A DNA stretch of 64,000 nucleotides from Acholoe squamosa (Eukaryota; Annelida; Polychaeta; Phyllodocida; Polynoidae). Position numbers and translations under genes: made by a program. The notes beneath the pieces are model-generated. The model did no database searches and was not told the DNA's origin. It was given only the letters and a program-made list of their open reading frames with translations. The stretch spans positions 55,941,339-56,005,338 of the forward strand of contig OX439043.1 of assembly GCA_949317995.1 (NCBI GenBank). Direction: 5' to 3'. Positions 58,131-64,000 of the stretch are shown here, piece by piece (position 1 is the stretch's first letter; each line of letters opens with the position of its first letter).

Positions 58131-58763
58131 TTCTTGTTATTGACTCAACGAGAAGGTCTGTTCCTTTGCCTTGGATTTGCAGTTTTTGTTTGACCCCTTC
58201 AGATTAGCCCTCTGAGTCCTGTTTGAAGTCTCTAACGCTTGCTTCCGTAGCTGTTCCAATCTCAGCTCTATCTCCTTACTCTGCTCCTGGGCCTTCGCCG
58301 TGTTACATGTGAGAACATTCAGATGATGTCGACCTTGTCATAGCTGGTACTCTTGCTCACGTAAGAGTTCTTCGTTGAGCCGTCTACCACTTCCAGCACT
58401 ACTAGGCGCTGAAAAGGCAGATGGTTCTCCAAAGGACCAGTTACCAAGGCCTACTGGAGTCCCGAAAGGCGATGCTGATTTTTTTCACATAGGTCAAACT
58501 CTGTGTCCTAAGGAAAGTTTCAGTAGCCAGAGAGAGTTGTGTTGATACTCTCCAATTGAGTATCCGACGTTGCTGGTACAGTCCCAAAGGATCCGTTGTC
58601 AGCAAAGTGGTCATCCCACCACCTATCAGTGGATCATTAATATCCACTAATTGACCTGCAGCCACTTGATTCTGATGATCGGGGTAATCATCGTCATTCA
58701 AGTGGCCCTGCAGGTCTGAACTTAAGCTCGCAATGCTCAGATGCGGACTAAAGCTAACAACTG
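58131..58763 (-). pseudogene. gag: Gag-like remnant of outer element
   Basis: The minus-strand frame 58701-58441 opens MNDDDYPDHQNQVAAGQLVD. Further frames carry a Glu/Lys/Gln-rich helical stretch (EIELRLEQLRKQALE) at about 58290-58220. It sits directly after the primer site, where gag belongs. It then runs straight into integrase, so capsid, protease, reverse transcriptase and RNase H were lost in one or more internal deletions. Confidence 0.5.
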
Positions 58764-58775
58764 GTCACGGCACCA
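58764..58775 (-). promoter_or_regulatory. Primer-binding site for tRNA-His
   Basis: The plus strand reads GTCACGGCACCA, identical to the 3' end of animal tRNA-His including CCA. On the minus strand the complement TGGTGCCGTGAC lies one base after the 5' LTR. Confidence 0.75.
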
Positions 58776-58776
58776 G

Positions 58777-59240
58777 TGTAGTGTTCTACCCCTTCAATTC
58801 CAATCGAATCCTTCGATAGAAAATGAAGAACAACTAATCAGGTTCCAGTTAAAGCTTTATTGTCAACAACGCACTAGGCACCAGCTGTTCTCGATGACAA
58901 TATACAGGCAGTAGTATTCAACCACAAACAATCCGACACTAGTCGACTAGCTCAGTCGACTAGTGCCAGGTAAAAAGGAAACAACATAAACCTCCCCTGT
59001 GCAGAAGTACAGAAGAGTAACTAACACATGCTAGTCGGGCAGCCAATCACCATCTTGTAAGATGGTCCGTCATGGCCGGACGCTTATATACGCTAGAGTC
59101 TAGGTCCACGTGACCCTAAGGTGATGTGGCACTGGACTCCAGCGCCCCCAGGTGTCGGGTATGATAGGTGTTCTCAACGTCGCCAATGGGGAGCCTCGAC
59201 ATATATCGGAGTTCCCCGAAAGCGACTCACGACCACCACA
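58777..59240 (-). repeat. 5' LTR of outer element
   Basis: 464 bp, TG...CA ends. On the minus strand it keeps TATATAAG (about 59084-59091) and AATAAA (about 58855-58860). The internal palindrome CACTAGTCGACT...AGTCGACTAGTG is at about 58937-58966. Confidence 0.85.
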
Positions 59241-59244
59241 ATGG

Positions 59245-59469
59245 TATACTTTACTTTGGTATCAGGTTGAAAGCGGCATCAATATAGTGGATGTGTACAT
59301 GGTTGTTGGTTTTTTACAGTTTCATATAAGATGCCAGTGGAAAGGCATGTGCATGATAGGCAACAAGAAAAGGGAGTATTTCATTTAGAATAAAACAATA
59401 CTTTTCTTGAGATCAAAATTATAACATATTGTTATTAGATTACAGTTTATGTACGAATATACAACGACT
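59245..59469. other. Non-coding; no gene seen
   Basis: AT-rich flank of the outer LTR element. Confidence 0.4.
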
Positions 59470-60475
59470 CTCGCTACCAGGGAATAAATATACCGGTAAT
59501 AATATGGATGGGAATAATAATATACCAGATGTACCGGTAATAAAATGTATTAATAAAATATCATGTAATGAATGATGTATCACAGAACACATGAGTTTGG
59601 TGGGTTACTGACCTTGGGGCTATCAGCACCATACATACCTTTATTAAAAACAACTATAATAATTAGTTGACAATAAGCATAGCCAGTAAAATGCATAATA
59701 TCATAACAATAGTATAGTAATAGAAACAGTAATAACAATAGTAATAACAATAGTAAAAATTTAAATTTCCAGGGAACACCCAGCGTGGTGTTACCTGTCC
59801 AGGTGAATCGAGCCAATTAACGGTTACTTTGAACCCACCCCTTATATACTGGGGGAGTTGTTGACCATGACGTCATCGATGACCTCATATGTATTCCTAC
59901 GAGCTGAAAGTAGTCCCTAACCGTCCGCGGCTAATTATATAAATATACACGAGTGTATATAGTTCCATAAGTTATCTCGCTACCAGGGAATAAATATACC
60001 GGTAAAAATATGGATGGGAATAATAATATACCAGATGTACCGGTAATAAAATGTATTAATAAAATATCATGTAATGAATGATGTATCACAGAACACATGA
60101 GTTTGGTGGGTTACTGACCTTGGGGCTATCAGCACCATACATGCCTTTATTAAAAACAACTATAATAATTAGTTGACAATAAGCATAGCCAGTAAAATGC
60201 ATAATATCATAACAATAGTATAGTAATAGAAACAGTAATAACAATAGTAATAACAATAGTAAAAATTTAAATTTCCAGGGAACACCCAGCGTGGTGTTAC
60301 CTGTCCAGGTGAATCGAGCCAATTGACGGTTACTTTGAACCCACCCCTTATATACTGGGGGAGTTGTTGACCATGACGTCATCGATGACCTCATATGTAT
60401 TCCTACGAGCTGAAAGTAGTCCCTAACCGTCCGCGGCTAATTATATAAATACACGAGTGTATATAGTTCCATATA
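59470..60475. repeat. Recent tandem duplication, 506-bp period
   Basis: Two head-to-tail copies start CTCGCTACCAGGGAATAAAT at 59470 and 59976. Only a handful of differences are seen, for example CATACATACC versus CATACATGCC. Each copy carries, on the minus strand, TGACGTCA, then TATATAAGG about 35 bp later, and then a GT-type splice donor (ACAG|GTAACA). This resembles a promoter and may be LTR-derived. Confidence 0.9.
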
Positions 60476-60756
60476 TATATAGGATTAGTGAAGTGGCATA
60501 TATATATATATTTGAGGCAAACCCCATAGATAAAGAGTAGTATAATGTACTTAGATTGCTCTCCTGGCGACGAGAAGGTCTATAGTAGGCCTCTACTATT
60601 TGGTGGCAGTTCGTATTTAGCTTTCTGGACTTAACATCTATTGGTGTGGTAGTCACTCTCCTAGAATTAGTGTCTCATATTGGTTCTTTTTTTATCTATG
60701 TTACCAGTGCGTTGATGCATGATAATGGAAAATTAGCAAGAAGGTCTGAGGCATCA

Positions 60757-60818
<62 letters not shown>

Positions 60819-61589
60819 CTATTTGGGATGATTTACACTTATTAATAATCATACACTCTGTACACTTTGAGAGGCATTGTATCAGAAAATAACCAATTGG
60901 CATGCACGATGCACTGTTAGCCCTGCCATTAGTATAGTTTAGTAGAAATAGCACAAAGATTGGCACTTCTGGTGGCAAGCATGAAAATTCGTGTACAGGG
61001 GTTTTAAAACATGCTGAATCCATTTCTAAGTGGAAATATCAATTTTGACTAAGGTTTCTTCTTGTAAAATCAGATAGAAAATAAAAAGTAGAAAATCCAT
61101 ATTTTGAGAGTGAAAATCATTGTACATGAAAACAAAGCAGGGAAACATCAATAGTCTGTTAAAAGTAATGAGAAACAACCAGAGTGAGTGAGTTAAGGTC
61201 ATTCTATGCAATTGTTAAGACAGTTAAGGTAATATTTATGGTGTGAAAACTACATTAGACATAAGCCAGAGCTCCAGTAGTTCACAGCCGTGACAGCGTT
61301 CCTTGCAGCACATCTTTTCCTTTGTTTTCTGTCTGTTATTGCAGGGGTGTATCCAGGTTTTTGAGAAAGGGGGAGGGGCACACATCTTGGCCACGGGATA
61401 TAACTGAATGGCTGAGTAAGTTTGCAATTGCAGCAAAGCGACTTTAGTAGTGGAGGTTGGGTCGGGGGATCCCCCCCAAGAAAATTTGAAATTCTCAAGG
61501 GCATTTGGCATATTTTTAGACTCCAATCTATTGGCTGTTTTAGTATCAATTACCACAAAATGGGTGTGGGGATTCAAATTTCCAGTACT
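60476..61589. other. Non-coding; contains (TA)n
   Basis: No gene is seen. A long TA microsatellite lies at about 60760-60812. Confidence 0.45.
60760..60812. repeat. (TA)n microsatellite
   Basis: About 26 uninterrupted TA units; ORFs through it are artefacts. Confidence 0.95.
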
Positions 61590-61880
61590 GGTAGCAGGAT
61601 GAGAACCCCAGGCTCATCATTCCTTCATCTGCAATTTCAGTCTGCCCTCACCCCAAGCCCCTAGGCCCAAACTCTCACATCCACTTGATGCCAGTCTCAT
61701 CCTGCTCTCACCCCTGGCCACTATTCCTAATGCCAGTCTCACCCTGCCTTCACCCTAAAGCCCCACCATCCCCCAACCAGTCTCATCCCACCTTGACCCC
61801 AAGCCGCATTATTCCCCTACTACCAGTCTCACCCTGCCTTCACCCCAGGTTCCATCATTCCCCTACCTAACCTTCCTGCC
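61590..61880. repeat. C-rich minisatellite
   Basis: Units of roughly 45-50 bp built on CCAGTCTCACCCTGCCTTCA and CATCATTCCCCTAC. It is the complementary form of the G-rich minisatellite at 38430-38600. Confidence 0.7.
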
Positions 61881-64000
61881 TACCTCTTCCTGTCATTTTT
61901 TCTTAGACCATGTTATTATAATAACTTGGATTACAGACATTTTAAGCTAAGAATTTGGGTGGCTAGTGGCATCCCCCCCCCCATTTTGTCCAAAATGCCA
62001 GCAACAGACCTTTAATCCAAGTTATTATGATCATATGGACTTATCTACCCTATGAAGTCCTATACATCCAAACATACCTTATCTCATCTTCAAACATTAG
62101 CCCAATCCCTTTTACTGCCCCCCACCTCCTAACACCACCCAGCCTAGAACTAAGTGTGCATCACTGCTTCCATTTTCTGGTGGGAGGTTGATAATAGGGG
62201 AAGGGTGCACCCTTCTCCATGGACAGAGGAAAGCAGTGGGAAGGGAGATTAGTGATCGGGAAATGAGTAGGCCTACATTGAAACTGGGGAGAGGGCAGGG
62301 ACAAGACGAAGGAGGAGCAAGTAATCAATCAGAAGGCATCCTGAATGAAAAAGATAATTCAGAGCTGCCCCTTCCTTCCATTCCTGCCCTACCCTTACCC
62401 TCTCCCCTAGATGCTCCTTCTCCCATCCCACTAGCCTAGATCAAGAATCCTTGACCATTGACTCCTCCATATGAAAATACCAGGTAGCCAACATCAAGTA
62501 GGCCTACAGGTAATAAGTATAGATGTGATGTGAAATATGGAGGCAGACAGAAAGTGAGAATTTTTACGGAAAATGCAGAGCAAACAATAGAGGGTATATG
62601 TAATAGTTAAGCAAGGTGAGGGAGGCAATCAGGTAGGGAGAGGACAGACAGGAACAGGTGAAAAGGGATAGAGGGAGGGGTGGGCAGGGGAAATACATTA
62701 GGGCTACAGGAAAAATAATGTGAAGGGGGAATAAAAGATTATTGTCAGGACGTTTGGGGACTTGTTGGCAATCCAACTAGCTAGTAGTAAACTGTTTATG
62801 GCAATATTGAGGATTGTTTGGGGCTTTTTTTCAGACATCATTTTGAAAATTTCAATGTTAAAACATGCAATATGGTGACTTCCAGGAATGGCTCCATAAC
62901 TTTGGTTCTAGTAGCCAAATCTTTCACCATTGGAAGGCCCAGAAATTGGGGACTTTCCTGAACATATTTTGGGGAAAATTATGGGGGGGTGTCCCTTGTG
63001 TCTCCCCTAAATCCGCGCTTGACAGTTATTATTTACATCTGGCATTGAGAACACAAGAAGAAAGGATACCCCAATGCATGTTATAATGTAAACAGAACAA
63101 GGAAATACATACTGTAGTTATCACTGATCTAAGCAAAAGCATAGAAATGACTCCAAGGGATTTTGACTTAACATCATTTTTGTCCCTGCCCCCTACCATC
63201 CCCTCACTTACCCCAATTAAAGAATTTTCCCACCAGGGTAATTTTTGACCCTGGGTCATTTTTGAGTCAGTGTAATTTTTTTAGCCTGTCCCCATCCAGC
63301 CCTTCTCACTCTGCAGTAATCTAGTGGGATACACATTCTTCCCTGCCTTAGCAGTTGACCTAGATAAGTGGTCTCTCCCCTATAATGGCTTTCTGTTATA
63401 CAAGCCCAGGTAGCAAACCTGGTGTTGCCCTGCTGTAGCCCACACCATATTTCTAACCAATGGGCTAACCAATGAGCTGCTCACAGTTATTGTCATCAGT
63501 GAGTTTTGAGGGCCACACTGGGCTAACCAATGTAGGCCCTGATCAGTTTCAGTGTTGGTTGACCATCTTGGGTTCAACATTGTTTTTTTTGGTGTGGTTA
63601 AAAGTGGGCTTCACACTTTGATCACATGGCGTCATCTTGGATACATATTATAAATCCACTGATGATATACTAAACTAATCACCAAACCAAGAGATCTTCC
63701 AGTGCCATGACAACAGGCTAACAATGGTACCCATAGCAACAACAACAAAGACGATCCCAAAAAGGTACTTAAGCACCAAAGAACACAGACTTAACCACAA
63801 CACTGTTGCCTAAAGAATACTTATGAAATAAGTTGAAACATTGCACTAAAAGTCAACTTTAATTCAACTTGTCTGGTTTTGTGTGGATATCGGTTTATTA
63901 AAATAGATATTATAGAATATCTAATCATCCGTATTCTTTTCGACATTTTGAAACTTGAAAATGTGGTGCTAGCAATGGAATGATTGCAACCCCCAACCCC
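61881..64000. other. Non-coding; dispersed repeat G copy 3 and short repeats
   Basis: Dispersed repeat G occurs at about 62840-62990. GGGCTAACCAATG occurs twice, at 63461-63473 and 63519-63531, within a larger diverged duplication. No gene is seen to the end of the window. Confidence 0.45.

Larger units (their letters stand above)
36808..59240 (-). mobile_element. Outer LTR retrotransposon (Ty3/gypsy-like), minus strand, deleted, with nested element
   Basis: Two related LTRs (36808-37296 and 58777-59240) both run TGTAGTGTTC to ACCACCACA and are flanked by ATGG at 36804-36807 and 59241-59244. On the minus strand the primer site follows the 58777 LTR and a polypurine tract precedes the 36808 LTR, which fixes the orientation. 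The coding part retains a gag-like start, an integrase C-terminal remnant and a long accessory region. Protease, reverse transcriptase and RNase H are missing. A second LTR element (39430-51437) is inserted inside, in opposite orientation. Confidence 0.85.

Noticed and set aside
59580-60394. Poly-Leu ORFs of 78 and 102 aa on the minus strand
   Set aside because: Arise from the ATTGTTATTACT-type low-complexity stretch, present twice because of the tandem duplication.

Overview
This is animal nuclear DNA. Genes are split by GT-AG introns, AATAAA signals are present, the background is AT-rich, and transposons and simple repeats are dense. It looks like a marine invertebrate. The complexin ends in a CAAX box, as invertebrate complexins do, and long AGGTCA-type repeats resemble those I associate with molluscs. 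A cephalochordate or another lophotrochozoan cannot be excluded, and I do not name a species.

Layout: (1) 0.6-9.4 kb is non-coding and holds a run of terminal-inverted-repeat (TIR) elements and a 0.2-kb near-perfect palindrome. (2) 9.5-16.7 kb is a four-exon complexin gene on the plus strand (155 aa predicted, C-terminus CVLQ). (3) 16.7-27.7 kb is long non-coding sequence with a cluster of cAMP-response-type palindromes near 20.3-20.6 kb and two TIR elements. (4) 27.8-32.3 kb is a seven-exon gene for a 436-aa secreted protein with three FG-GAP/VCBS-like calcium-loop motifs. (5) 32.9-35.9 kb is a repeat cluster: a short copy of the 0.6-kb TIR family, three tRNA-like segments, tandem repeats and a palindrome. 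(6) 36.8-59.2 kb is a nested transposon complex. (7) 59.5-64 kb is non-coding with a 506-bp tandem duplication, a TA microsatellite and a minisatellite.

The nest has three levels. The outer layer is a minus-strand LTR retrotransposon (LTRs 36808-37296 and 58777-59240, ATGG target duplication, a primer site matching the 3' end of tRNA-His, and a polypurine tract). Its pol is mostly deleted, but a large decayed accessory ORF region remains. Inside it, in a TA microsatellite, sits a plus-strand Ty3/gypsy element (39430-51437, two 339-bp LTRs) with broken gag and pol and its own long post-pol accessory ORFs. Inside that gag sits a 4.3-kb inverted-repeat DNA element (40382-44714) with an 8-bp target duplication; the gag frame is the same on both sides.

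The two host genes look intact and unrelated in function: one is synaptic and cytosolic, the other secreted. Everything between them is repeat or unassigned sequence. The features least explained by known families are the accessory ORFs of both LTR elements, the two-array TIR element at 0.6-2.3 kb, and an LTR hairpin that is inverted between the two LTRs of one element.
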